From positions 62,001 to 126,000 of the forward strand of contig NZ_FNQH01000002.1 in assembly GCF_900107505.1 (NCBI RefSeq): a stretch of 64,000 bases of DNA, written 5' to 3'. Every line of letters begins with the position of its first letter. Within the stretch, counting starts at the first letter, position 1. Below the pieces are notes generated by a model. That model was not told where the DNA came from. It was given only the letters and a program-made list of their open reading frames with translations, and ran no database searches. Below are positions 17,181 through 25,141 of this stretch, piece after piece. This stretch comes from Trichococcus collinsii. Lineage in GTDB: Bacteria > Bacillota > Bacilli > Lactobacillales > Aerococcaceae. A program made the translations under genes and the position numbers.

Positions 17181-18472
17181 TGTATCTTGCCCCCTATAGC
17201 TTTATAGTCTTCCCAAAAATTCGGATACGATTTTGAAACGCACTCGGCATCCGTGACCGTTATCGGCTGTTCGCAGACTGTCGCAGCTATCGCCAGCATC
17301 ATGGCGATGCGGTGGTCTTTGTAGCTCCAGACCGTCTCTCCGCCCTTCAGCGCTTTGACGCCGTGGATCAGCAGGCCTTCCGGCAGTTCTTCGATGTCAG
17401 CACCCAGTTTCTTCAATTCGCTGGCCGTCGCTTGCAGACGATCGCATTCTTTGATGCGCAGTCTGCCGGCGTTGATGATTTCCGTTCTGCCTTCGCTCAG
17501 GCAAGCCGTCAACGCGACGACCGGAATGATGTCCGGGCATTGCGCCGCATCGATCAGTGTGCCGTGCAGCCCGCCTGTTGCCGTGCCGATCAAACCGTTG
17601 CCCTGTTGCTCGAAAGTGACGCCCATCGCTTCCAGAATGGAGACGACAGCCCGGTCACCCTGTAGCGAATCCATCGAGAGATCGTCCACCAACAGATCGT
17701 TCCCCAATGCGTCTGCGCAAAGGAAGAAGGCCGCTTGGGAATAATCCCCTTCGACGCGGTAATCCGTCGCTTTGTAGGATTGTCCGCCCTTAATCCGGAA
17801 GAGTTGATGGCCTTCGTTTTCGATGGTGACACCGAAAGCGCTCATGACATCCAACGTCAAATCGATATAGCCGATCGATTCAAGCGGAGTCGTGATCGTG
17901 ATGACCGAGTCTCCGCCCAACAGTGGCAAGGTGAACAAAAGACCCGTGATGAATTGCGAGCTGACATTTCCAGGAAATGAGAAATGTCCCGGTTTCAGGT
18001 TCCCGTCCACGACCAAATCAAGTTCGCCTTCTGTCGGTTTGTAAGAGATGCCTTGTTCCTCGAAAATATCGTAAAAGATCGTCAATGGACGTTTGCCCAG
18101 ATTCCCTCTGCCGACGAAGCGGCTCGCGCCTTGGAAAAGCGTCGAAATCGGAACGACAAAACGCAAGGTCGAACCGGATTCATTGCAGTCGATCAGGTGT
18201 TGAGCGGTCGTTGTGTCCCCAGCTGCTTTTGCTTCTGTAACGTATTGGCCCGCGCCGGTGATCGTCAAGGTGCTGCCGTCCTGCTCGATGATTGCTCCGA
18301 ATGCCTTCATGGCCTCCGTAGTTGCGATGATGTCATCCGAAAGCGCGATGTTGTCGATCTTGCAGGTGCCGTCGGAAAGCGCGGCACAGATGACCGCACG
18401 GTGCGCCAAACTTTTTGAAGGCGGGACAGTCACTGTTCCCGATAGCTTATGTGGCTGTATCGTCAAATCCAT
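17177..18472 (-). CDS. aroA: 3-phosphoshikimate 1-carboxyvinyltransferase (EPSP synthase)
   Basis: Joins shikimate-3-phosphate and PEP. The 431-residue protein shows PPSKSLAHRAVICAALSDGT at the N-terminus, the NESGSTLRFVVPI motif, FPGNVSSQFITGLLF, and RIKECDRLQATASEL near the C-terminus. In the segment corresponding to the glyphosate loop it has CNESGSTLRF rather than the GNAGT of class I enzymes, placing it in class II. It overlaps aroC by four bases and lies 73 bp after aroB. Confidence 0.97.
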   Translation of the reverse strand: MDLTIQPHKLSGTVTVPPSKSLAHRAVICAALSDGTCKIDNIALSDDIIATTEAMKAFGAIIEQDGSTLTITGAGQYVTEAKAAGDTTTAQHLIDCNESGSTLRFVVPISTLFQGASRFVGRGNLGKRPLTIFYDIFEEQGISYKPTEGELDLVVDGNLKPGHFSFPGNVSSQFITGLLFTLPLLGGDSVITITTPLESIGYIDLTLDVMSAFGVTIENEGHQLFRIKGGQSYKATDYRVEGDYSQAAFFLCADALGNDLLVDDLSMDSLQGDRAVVSILEAMGVTFEQQGNGLIGTATGGLHGTLIDAAQCPDIIPVVALTACLSEGRTEIINAGRLRIKECDRLQATASELKKLGADIEELPEGLLIHGVKALKGGETVWSYKDHRIAMMLAIAATVCEQPITVTDAECVSKSYPNFWEDYKAIGGKIQ

Positions 18473-18545
18473 TATAATCCTCCTATTTGTTTCATCTATA
18501 TGTGTTTCTCCAATTTTATCCTGCTGTTTCTTCTATAGTATAGTT

Positions 18546-19619
18546 CTAGATGTTCTCCAGTTCATCAAAGAAAGCAATGGTTTCATCCTGGACGTAGCTG
18601 ATGCCGATTTCCTTCAAGAGGATGACTTTCAGATGGTCGTCCAAATTCTTTTTGTCCAACGTCATGATCGCCAACAAGCTTTCCAAATCAACTTCTTCCA
18701 TATGCAATTCTGTAGGCAAGCCGACCTGTTTCGCCAGCGCTTCGATCACAGCTGCCGTTCCGGGTTGCGTGAATCCTTTTTTCTCGGAAAGGCGTGTGAT
18801 CGCGACCATGCCGATTGCCACCGCTTCACCGTGCGAATATTTCGCATAATTGGTGTAGGTCTCCAAAGCGTGCGCAATCGTGTGCCCAAAATTCAGCAGC
18901 ATCCGTTCGCCTGTGTCCTTCTCGTCCTCTTCCACGACTCTGCGTTTGATGTCGCAGCACGTATAGAGGATTCTTTCGATGTGTTCCATCATCTCTTCGC
19001 GGGTATGCAGCGTCTGGAGGAAGCTGAAGAATTCGGCATCCTTGATGCAGCCGTATTTGATGACTTCCCCTAGACCGTCGCGGAAGAAGTGATCCGACAG
19101 CGTGTTCAGCATTTCCGGGTCGATGAAAACCTTCTTCGGTTGGTAGAAAGCACCGACCAGGTTCTTCCCTCTTGCCAAATCGACGCCGACCTTGCCGCCG
19201 ATGCTGCTGTCCACTTGGGCCAACAAGGAAGTCGGGATTTGGATGAAAGGCACGCCGCGTAGGAAGCTGGCAGCGGCAAAGCCTGCTAAATCTCCGATGA
19301 CGCCGCCGCCCAAAGCAATAATCAACTCACTCCGGTTCAGTTGGAAATCCAACAATTGTTCATAGATCAGCGGCAGCATCTGGAAATCTTTCGTCTGCTC
19401 GCCGGCAGGCAAGGCAACCACAAGCGTTTCGTACCCTGCAGACTGCAGCCCTTCCTCCAACTGGGACCCGTAATGCGCATTGACGTTATGGTCCGTGATG
19501 ATGGCAATCTTCTTGCCGCCGTAGATTTTTTTGATTTCTTCAGGAAGACGGTGGCGCAAGCCATTTTCGATCAGGATCGTATAGCTGTTTTTGCCGAGCC
19601 CTACATGTAATTCAGCCAT
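18546..19619 (-). CDS. aroB: 3-dehydroquinate synthase
   Basis: Second step of the pathway, DAHP to 3-dehydroquinate, requiring NAD and zinc. The motifs seen are ALGGGVIGDLAGFAAASFLRG, PTSLLAQVDSSIGGKVGVDL, and the late LNFGHTIAHALE with metal-binding histidines. ATG 19619 follows AGGAGTG with good spacing; the frame's upstream ATG at 19634 overlaps that ribosome site. A dispersed hairpin repeat fills most of the gap to aroF. Confidence 0.97.
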   Translation of the reverse strand: MAELHVGLGKNSYTILIENGLRHRLPEEIKKIYGGKKIAIITDHNVNAHYGSQLEEGLQSAGYETLVVALPAGEQTKDFQMLPLIYEQLLDFQLNRSELIIALGGGVIGDLAGFAAASFLRGVPFIQIPTSLLAQVDSSIGGKVGVDLARGKNLVGAFYQPKKVFIDPEMLNTLSDHFFRDGLGEVIKYGCIKDAEFFSFLQTLHTREEMMEHIERILYTCCDIKRRVVEEDEKDTGERMLLNFGHTIAHALETYTNYAKYSHGEAVAIGMVAITRLSEKKGFTQPGTAAVIEALAKQVGLPTELHMEEVDLESLLAIMTLDKKNLDDHLKVILLKEIGISYVQDETIAFFDELENI

Positions 19620-19650
19620 TGTTTCACTCCTCATTCAGATTTGATAAAAA

Positions 19651-19762
19651 GAAAAGCGGAACGGGTTCGCTCAGCCCTGAAAGAATTTTAGGAAATCGTG
19701 CCGCCTGAGCATCGAAGAGCGCAATAGGTGCGATTTATTTAAATTCCGAAGGGCTAACCCGT
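19651..19762. repeat. Dispersed hairpin repeat, copy 1
   Basis: A roughly 110-bp element whose ends are inverted: ACGGGTTCGCTCAGCCCT on the left and AGGGCTAACCCGT on the right. Inner inverted parts (GGAAATCGTGCC and GGTGCGATTT) allow one long hairpin. A second copy in the opposite orientation lies at 38181-38296 and is more than 90 percent identical by eye. It contains no gene. It sits inside the aro operon between aroF and aroB, so it will be present in the mRNA. Confidence 0.8.
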
Positions 19763-19803
19763 GAAGATAGCCAATGCATTGGAATGCAAGGAAAACTCTT
19801 CCT

Positions 19804-20829
19804 TTATTTTACCGCATCCAAATGCTTTCCTTCAATGGCAATCAATTGTTTTACGACAGCCATCAACTCATCGAACTCATTCGGGTTCAGGCACTGTTGG
19901 CCATCGCTCCATGCGTTCTCAGGATCGTGGTGGATTTCAACCATCAGACCGTTCGCGCCGGACATGACTGCGGATTTTGACATGGATGGCACCAAGTAAG
20001 CTGAGCCGCCAGCATGACTTGGGTCGATGATGATCGGCAAATGGGATAATTTTTGGATGACCGGAACGGCTTGGATATCCAAGGTATTGCGCGTTTCCGT
20101 TTCGAATGTGCGGATGCCGCGTTCGCAAAGGATGACGTTTTCGTTCCCTTCGGACATGATGTATTCAGCAGACATCAACCATTCTTCGTAAGTTGCGGAC
20201 AGACCGCGCTTCAATAGGACTGGCGTCTTTGTTTTGCCGACTTCCTTCAGCAGATCGAAATTCTGCATGTTGCGTGCTCCGATTTGGATCATATCGACAT
20301 CCGCCTCGAACTCATCAACGAATTTCGTGGACATCAATTCGGTTACGATCGGCAAGCCAGTTGCTTCCTTCGCCAATTTCAGCAAACGTAAGCCTTCCAA
20401 TTCCAAACCTTGGAAGCTGTATGGAGATGTACGCGGTTTGAAAGCTCCACCGCGTAGGAAGTTAGCGCCTGCAGCTTTTGCGCGTTGCGCGATGCTGATG
20501 ATCTGTTCTTCGCCTTCAACGGAACAAGGACCCGCAATCACGCCGAAGTAGCCGTTACCGATGCGCTGGCCGTCGATTTCGACAATCGTATCATCTGGAT
20601 GAAATTTACGGTTCGCCTTTTTGTATGGCTCCTGAACTTTCAATACGCGTTCGACGATATGATGTTGCTGAATGGTGTCCATCGATACTTTCGAAGTGTC
20701 CCCCACCAAGCCCAAAATAGTCATTGTTTCGCCGATTACCGGGCTCACGATGACCCCTTTATCCGTTAAGCGTTTAGTCAGTTCGTCGATTTCCTCTTTT
20801 TTGGCCGTTTTCTTCAAAATGATGATCAT
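19804..20829 (-). CDS. aroF: 3-deoxy-7-phosphoheptulonate synthase (DAHP synthase)
   Basis: First committed step: PEP plus erythrose-4-phosphate to DAHP. The 341-residue protein has an N-terminal ferredoxin-like regulatory domain (MIIILKKTAKKEEIDELTKR) and the class I-beta (KDO8PS-like) barrel, with GPCSVEGEEQI, LRGGAFKPRTSPYSFQG, KRGLSATYEEWL and DPSHAGGSAYLV. There is no chorismate mutase fusion. The start follows AGGAGG. Expression should be set by the upstream leader peptide and terminator. First gene of the minus-strand aro operon. Confidence 0.97.
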   Translation of the reverse strand: MIIILKKTAKKEEIDELTKRLTDKGVIVSPVIGETMTILGLVGDTSKVSMDTIQQHHIVERVLKVQEPYKKANRKFHPDDTIVEIDGQRIGNGYFGVIAGPCSVEGEEQIISIAQRAKAAGANFLRGGAFKPRTSPYSFQGLELEGLRLLKLAKEATGLPIVTELMSTKFVDEFEADVDMIQIGARNMQNFDLLKEVGKTKTPVLLKRGLSATYEEWLMSAEYIMSEGNENVILCERGIRTFETETRNTLDIQAVPVIQKLSHLPIIIDPSHAGGSAYLVPSMSKSAVMSGANGLMVEIHHDPENAWSDGQQCLNPNEFDELMAVVKQLIAIEGKHLDAVK

Positions 20830-20861
20830 GTCTTGTTCCTCCTAAGTATGTTTTTGCTTTT

Positions 20862-20901
20862 AAAAAAATAAAAAGCGGTGCCCATTTTATATGAGCACCG
20901 C
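20862..20901 (-). terminator. Attenuator terminator upstream of aroF
   Basis: On the minus strand an 11-bp stem GCGGTGCTCAT/ATGGGCACCGC is followed by TTTTTATTTTTTT, ending 32 bp before the aroF start codon. Such a strong terminator between promoter and first structural gene implies conditional readthrough. A sequence in the leader ORF (minus-strand ATATGAG, 20978-20984) is exactly complementary to CTCATAT of the 5' arm (20889-20895) and could form an antiterminator. Confidence 0.85.
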
Positions 20902-20952
20902 GTTAAGCTTCGTTATCCAAAAATGCTGTTGCCTGACGATCCGTCCTGCAAA

Positions 20953-21102
20953 CTATTTCTCGCATCCTCTGATGTTTCTCATATTCGCTCTATGCAATTT
21001 TTTCCAAACAAAATATCCAGCGCTAAAATAGAAGCCCCAGAATGTAAAGTATGTAAAGTAAAAGTTTGTTTGTAAAAGATTGATAGCATGCGTGGAACCC
21101 AT
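20953..21102 (-). CDS. Aromatic-rich leader peptide of the aro operon
   Basis: A 49-codon ORF with ATG at 21102 and TAG at 20953-20955, preceded by AGAGG at seven bases. Residues 14-33 read NFYFTYFTFWGFYFSAGYFVW-like: seven Phe, four Tyr and two Trp, 13 aromatics in 20 codons. A basic C-terminal part follows. It lies between a consensus promoter and a strong terminator in front of DAHP synthase. This is the layout of ribosome-mediated attenuation, in which stalling at uncharged aromatic codons permits readthrough. Alternatively it could act by arrest-peptide sensing. I know of no described leader of this kind for a Gram-positive aro operon. Confidence 0.8.
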   Translation of the reverse strand: MGSTHAINLLQTNFYFTYFTFWGFYFSAGYFVWKKLHRANMRNIRGCEK

Positions 21103-21170
21103 CGGATGACCTCTTCTCTTGTGTATCATTTAATCAGCTGAACTCATAATGAAAACGTCTGATTTCAATC

Positions 21171-21198
21171 ATTATAACAAACGTTCTAATCATTGCAA
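21171..21198 (-). promoter_or_regulatory. Promoter of the aroF operon
   Basis: Minus-strand TTGCAA (21193-21198) and TATAAT (21171-21176), 16 bp apart. Transcription would start near 21164, giving a leader of about 335 nt that includes the leader peptide and the attenuator. Confidence 0.65.
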
Positions 21199-21284
21199 TA
21201 GTTTTTTAATTTTTTTTTAATTTAAACTGGGTATTGAAATTTGCATGGCAATAATCTACACTTTCCTAAAAGGAGTGAAACTTG

Positions 21285-22094
21285 ATGCAATTTTTCGGAT
21301 TATTCGGCGAACATCTGAGCCACAGTTATTCAGAAAGAATCCATTCGACCTTTTTCGATCTGATCGGTATGGATGCCGGTTATAAACATATTGAATTGCC
21401 CCCTGAAGAATTGAAAGAAGCGATTGAAGGGATCCGCGTGCTTCAGTTTGTCGGCGTCAACGTGACGATTCCCTACAAACAGACGGTGATGCCTTACTTG
21501 GACGAAATCACACCGGAAGCGGCGCGCATCGGTGCAGTAAATACAATCAAGGTAAAAGACGGTAAACTTTACGGCGCTAATACCGATTATTATGGATTCG
21601 GAACCATGTTAGCTTCGCACGACATCACCATCGAAAACAATACAGCTATGGTTTTGGGTTTTGGCGGTTCCGCAAAAGCAGTCGTTTTATATTTGCTTGA
21701 TAACGGCATCAATAAAATTATCATTGTTTCACGAAAAAAAGGCTCACTGACTGATATTCCGGAGGATCCGCGCATCTCCTTGATGAGTTACGATGAGATT
21801 GCCGACATTTCAGGCGATCTCATCATCAACACGACACCGCTCGGCATGTTCCCTGATAACATCGGCCTCAGCGCTGTCCCTTTGGAAGTGATCCGCCAAT
21901 TCAGCGCAGCTGTGGACCTCATCTACAACCCGCAGGAAACGGAATTCCTTCGTTTAGCAAAAAATGCCGGTCTGAAAACCTGCAACGGATTGGAAATGTT
22001 GGTGCATCAAGGTATCAAATCTCAGGAAATCTGGCTGGAACGGCCTTTCGAGTTGACATTGAACCAAAAAATCTATGAAAAAATAACATCATAA
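21285..22094 (+). CDS. aroE: Shikimate dehydrogenase
   Basis: Reduces 3-dehydroshikimate to shikimate with NADPH. About 269 residues. The substrate-site motif FGEHLSHSYSERIHSTFF is at the N-terminus, followed by VNVTIPYKQ with catalytic Lys, GAVNTI, GANTDYYGF, the dinucleotide loop VLGFGGSAKAV and NTTPLGM. ATG 21285 is nine bases after GGAG; the frame also has a TTG one codon earlier. First gene of the aroE-aroK-tyrA unit, divergent from aroF. Confidence 0.97.
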   Translation: MQFFGLFGEHLSHSYSERIHSTFFDLIGMDAGYKHIELPPEELKEAIEGIRVLQFVGVNVTIPYKQTVMPYLDEITPEAARIGAVNTIKVKDGKLYGANTDYYGFGTMLASHDITIENNTAMVLGFGGSAKAVVLYLLDNGINKIIIVSRKKGSLTDIPEDPRISLMSYDEIADISGDLIINTTPLGMFPDNIGLSAVPLEVIRQFSAAVDLIYNPQETEFLRLAKNAGLKTCNGLEMLVHQGIKSQEIWLERPFELTLNQKIYEKITS

Positions 22095-22103
22095 CGGGAA
22101 TAG

Positions 22104-22643
22104 GTGAAGGATTTGGGAAAAAATATCATCCTGATTGGGCTGCCTGGCGCAGGCAAGACGACTTTAGGAAAATTATTGAGCAATATTATCGGTTACCGTT
22201 TCATCGATTCAGATGCCTTTATTGAGGAGAAGACCGGTAAGAGCATCACTGACCTCTTCCAAATCGGAGAGGACTATTTCCGTAGCATCGAGTCGGATGC
22301 CTATAAAGAAATTGCTAATTTCGATGATACGGTCGTGAGCACGGGCGGCGGTGTCGTCAAACGAAATGAAAACATCGTGGCCTTAAAAAAGAACGGCACA
22401 GTCTACTATATCGATCGCGCCGTCGAAGACATCACGCATGACATCGAAGTTTCCCATCGGCCGCTGCTGAAAGATGGATTTGAAAGGATCTATGCGCTGA
22501 AGGCCGAACGTGAGAGCCTTTACCAAGACGCTGCGGATTTCGTCGTCAAGAACGATAAACCGTTGGAAGAGCTCGCTGCGGAAATCATCGCGCGCCACAC
22601 TGGAGCAGGAAAGGAAGGCAACGCCCATGACACCCCTGAATAA
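22104..22643 (+). CDS. aroK: Shikimate kinase
   Basis: Phosphorylates shikimate at O3. The 179-residue P-loop kinase shows IGLPGAGKTTLGKLL, the shikimate-binding FIDSDAFIEE, FRSIESDA, STGGGVVKR, and a lid arginine in SHRPLL. The GTG at 22104 has only a weak ribosome site; a TTG three codons later sits too close to AGGTGAAGG. Ten bases after aroE, and its end overlaps tyrA. Confidence 0.95.
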   Translation: MKDLGKNIILIGLPGAGKTTLGKLLSNIIGYRFIDSDAFIEEKTGKSITDLFQIGEDYFRSIESDAYKEIANFDDTVVSTGGGVVKRNENIVALKKNGTVYYIDRAVEDITHDIEVSHRPLLKDGFERIYALKAERESLYQDAADFVVKNDKPLEELAAEIIARHTGAGKEGNAHDTPE

Positions 22644-23487
22644 GGAGCTGAATATCACAATCGTTGGCCTGGGCGTCATCGGCGGGTCCTTCGCGATGGC
22701 CCTTCACGATGCCGGGTACCGCAATCTTTACGGGATCGACATCGATCAGGCGACTCTGAACAAAGCTAAAGCGCAACAACTCATCAAGGAGGGCTATCAG
22801 GATGGGAAAGATATCCTGCCGCAATCCGATTTGGTGATTTTTTCGCTCTATCCCCGTCTCGTGCATGATTTCATTGTCACTCATAAGGATCATTTCAAAC
22901 CGGGATCGATTCTGACGGATGCGACTGGCGTCAAAAAATTCTTCATTGAGGATATCCTGTCGGTTTTGCCTTCCTCGATCGACTTTGTCTTCGGTCATCC
23001 GATGGCCGGACGCGAGAAAAAAGGCATCGACTTCGCCAGCAGTTCCGTCTACAAAAATGCGAATTATATCCTGACGCCGCTCCCATCGAACAAAGAGGAG
23101 AACCTTGCTTTCATGGAGGCTTTGATCATGGAAATGGGCTTCGGACGAATCACGCGTATTTCTGCTGATTACCATGACGAAATGATCGCTTTCACCAGCC
23201 AGTTGCCGCATGCGATCGCCGTCGCTTTGGTCAATAGCGATGTCGAAGACCGGGAAACGGAGAAATTCACAGGCGACAGTTATCGCGAGTTGACTCGGAT
23301 CGCCAAAATTAATGAAGAGCTGTGGAGTGAACTTTTTCTGGAGAACAAAGAGTATTTGCTGAAGAGCATCCAGACGTTTGAAGATCAGCTCGACCTGATT
23401 AAGACGGCCATCAAGAACGATGACAGCGTAGCCCTTAAACAACTTTTCATCAAATCGACCAAGCGTCGGGAAAAGTTTGACAGATAA
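22627..23487 (+). CDS. tyrA: Prephenate dehydrogenase
   Basis: Oxidatively decarboxylates prephenate to 4-hydroxyphenylpyruvate for tyrosine. It starts at ATG 22627 after AAAGGAAGG; an open frame upstream of it only shadows aroK. The 286-residue protein shows the NAD-binding IVGLGVIGGSFAMAL, TDATGVKKFFIEDI, GHPMAGREKKGIDFA, TSQLPHAIAVAL and FTGDSYRELTRIA. It has no C-terminal ACT domain, unlike the Bacillus enzyme. It overlaps aroK by 17 bases, so translation is coupled. Confidence 0.95.
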   Translation: MTPLNKELNITIVGLGVIGGSFAMALHDAGYRNLYGIDIDQATLNKAKAQQLIKEGYQDGKDILPQSDLVIFSLYPRLVHDFIVTHKDHFKPGSILTDATGVKKFFIEDILSVLPSSIDFVFGHPMAGREKKGIDFASSSVYKNANYILTPLPSNKEENLAFMEALIMEMGFGRITRISADYHDEMIAFTSQLPHAIAVALVNSDVEDRETEKFTGDSYRELTRIAKINEELWSELFLENKEYLLKSIQTFEDQLDLIKTAIKNDDSVALKQLFIKSTKRREKFDR

Positions 23488-23517
23488 ACGCATGTTTTTA
23501 TTTATGGATAACAAAAA

Positions 23518-23544
23518 GGATGCCATCGCGGCATTCTTTTTTTT
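23518..23544 (+). terminator. Terminator of aroE-aroK-tyrA
   Basis: GGATGCC pairs with GGCATTC around a five-base loop and is followed by eight Ts, 30 bp after the tyrA stop. Confidence 0.8.
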
Positions 23545-23567
23545 GCAGCTTTAGGTGGCTCGACAAG

Positions 23568-23596
23568 TTGCGATTCCCGCTGAAGTCGACTAAAAT
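23568..23596 (+). promoter_or_regulatory. Promoter of the 23646 gene
   Basis: TTGCGA (23568-23573) and TAAAAT (23591-23596) with a 17-bp spacer, starting about 25 bp after the tyrA terminator. Confidence 0.55.
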
Positions 23597-23645
23597 GATA
23601 GTAGATGATATATGAGCTGAATAAATGAAAGAAGGCTGAAGAACC

Positions 23646-24356
23646 ATGCGTGAAACGCTGAAAAAATTCAGTTACGCTGTTATCCTGTTCATCTTTGCGA
23701 GCTTCATCCTGATCACTGGGTATGAATTTGTGCGGTTCATCCAAACGAGAGGCACTGAGAAGCAAGCAGAGCATTTCCTGCGGCTTGTTCAAGTCGGCTT
23801 CGGGCTGGTTGCTTTGCTCTTCCCTTCGCTCCTGAGGAAACATACGCGTATCCTCTTACCTCAAAGAATCACCTTTATCTATGCTGTGTTTCTCTATTTG
23901 GCTCTCTTATTGGGCAGTCTTGGCGGGTTCTATGACACGGTTGCCGAATGGGATACACTCCAACATGCCTTGAGTTCTGCTTTATTTGGGGTGCTCGGAT
24001 TTTCCGTCATCGCCAATCTGCAGGAGGGAGGCGTCCAAAGATTGAACCTGACACCGGTTTTATCTTCACTTTTTTCTTTCTGCCTGGCAACTACAATCGG
24101 TGTGCTTTGGGAATTTTATGAATTTTTCGCTGACAGCGTCATGGGCCAAAATACGCAACGGACCGCTACAATCGAGGGTGTCCCTCTAATCGGGCAGTCA
24201 GCTTTATTGGATACGATGGGTGACCTGATTGTGAACTGCACGGCCGCTGCGATCGTCGCTATCTTGGGCTACTTCGCCTTGAAAAGCAGCGGTAATTGGC
24301 TTGAATCCTATTTAATCACATTCGATACAGAACCCAAAAATAACGAAACGGACTAG
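23646..24356 (+). CDS. YjdF/DUF2238-like membrane protein
   Basis: A 236-residue protein with about six hydrophobic spans. The conserved features of this family of uncharacterised membrane proteins are visible: WDTLQHALSSALFG, a GVLWEFYEFFAD block, and DTMGDLIVN near residue 195. The polar residues lie within or beside spans, suggesting a metal or proton function, but no function is known. It heads a plus-strand run with the acetyltransferase and small acidic protein genes. Confidence 0.75.
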   Translation: MRETLKKFSYAVILFIFASFILITGYEFVRFIQTRGTEKQAEHFLRLVQVGFGLVALLFPSLLRKHTRILLPQRITFIYAVFLYLALLLGSLGGFYDTVAEWDTLQHALSSALFGVLGFSVIANLQEGGVQRLNLTPVLSSLFSFCLATTIGVLWEFYEFFADSVMGQNTQRTATIEGVPLIGQSALLDTMGDLIVNCTAAAIVAILGYFALKSSGNWLESYLITFDTEPKNNETD

Positions 24357-24365
24357 GGGTAAAAA

Positions 24366-24809
24366 ATGATTACAATACGTAACCTTTCACAAGACAATAT
24401 CGAGGCCGCGCTTGCGTTGAGCGTCGATGATTGGCAGCGCAAATACATCCGCCCTAATGCGGAAATGCTTGCGCTCGCCTATGTCCAACCGCAAGAATTT
24501 TTCCCTGTCGCCCTTTATGCAGAGGAAGAACTGGTCGGCTTGGCGTTCGTCAAAAAAGAGCAAAAGGCTGCGATCATGACGCTCGAACAGTTCATGATCG
24601 GTCAGCCCTTCCAATCCAAAAGTTTCGGTTCCGAAAGCGTTAGGGAGATTGCGAAATGGATCGAAACGCAATTCGCCTGCACGCTGCTGCAAGCATCCAT
24701 CCAAATCGGCAATCAATGGGGACGGGAAACGCTCGAAAACGCAGGCTTCATGAAGCGCGGCACCGATCTTGAAAAGCGCGAAATCGAAATGATCTACATT
24801 ATGAAATAA
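24366..24809 (+). CDS. GNAT-family N-acetyltransferase
   Basis: A 147-residue protein of the GNAT fold. MITIRNLSQDNIEAALALSV at the N-terminus, a central VGLAFVKKEQKAAIM strand, and a C-terminal NQWGRETLENAGF helix followed by YIMK fit the spermine/spermidine acetyltransferase-like branch. The acetyl-CoA Q/R-x-x-G-x-G/A loop is poorly conserved (IGQPFQSKSFGSE), so activity is uncertain. Ten bases after the preceding membrane protein gene. Confidence 0.75.
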   Translation: MITIRNLSQDNIEAALALSVDDWQRKYIRPNAEMLALAYVQPQEFFPVALYAEEELVGLAFVKKEQKAAIMTLEQFMIGQPFQSKSFGSESVREIAKWIETQFACTLLQASIQIGNQWGRETLENAGFMKRGTDLEKREIEMIYIMK

Positions 24810-24828
24810 AGAAAAGTGAGGAAACAAT

Positions 24829-25053
24829 ATGAAACCTGGACAATACGAAGCATACATCAAATGGCGCAACAACATGGTCGATTTATCGGAGGACCTCGAT
24901 GAGGACGAGGCGGCGCACACGCTCATCTGGGATGCCACCGATTCGGAAGCTCGCGACGACTTCAACTTGTTGTTGGCTTTCATGACGCTCGACCAAGTAA
25001 GTCAAAATGAAATGAAACAGTTGGAGAAGCAATACGACAGCGAATTCATCTGA
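24829..25053 (+). CDS. Small acidic protein of unknown function
   Basis: A 74-residue protein with ATG after GTGAGGAAAC. It is strongly acidic (DLSEDLDEDEAAHTL) and probably helical, with no cysteine and no membrane span. I do not recognise the family. It is 19 bp after the acetyltransferase and before a terminator, so it is the last gene of that unit. Confidence 0.65.
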   Translation: MKPGQYEAYIKWRNNMVDLSEDLDEDEAAHTLIWDATDSEARDDFNLLLAFMTLDQVSQNEMKQLEKQYDSEFI

Positions 25054-25082
25054 TTATTAAAGTTATCCCACGGCGCAGCCGA

Positions 25083-25128
25083 CAAAAAAGGCAAGTATTC
25101 GGTTTATTGACCGAACGCTTGTCTTTTT
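25083..25128. terminator. Bidirectional terminator, small protein gene / kdgK
   Basis: AAAAAGGCAAG pairs with CTTGTCTTTTT and TTCGGT pairs with ACCGAA inside it. A and T runs flank both sides. Confidence 0.85.
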
Positions 25129-25141
25129 GATATGCATTTTC

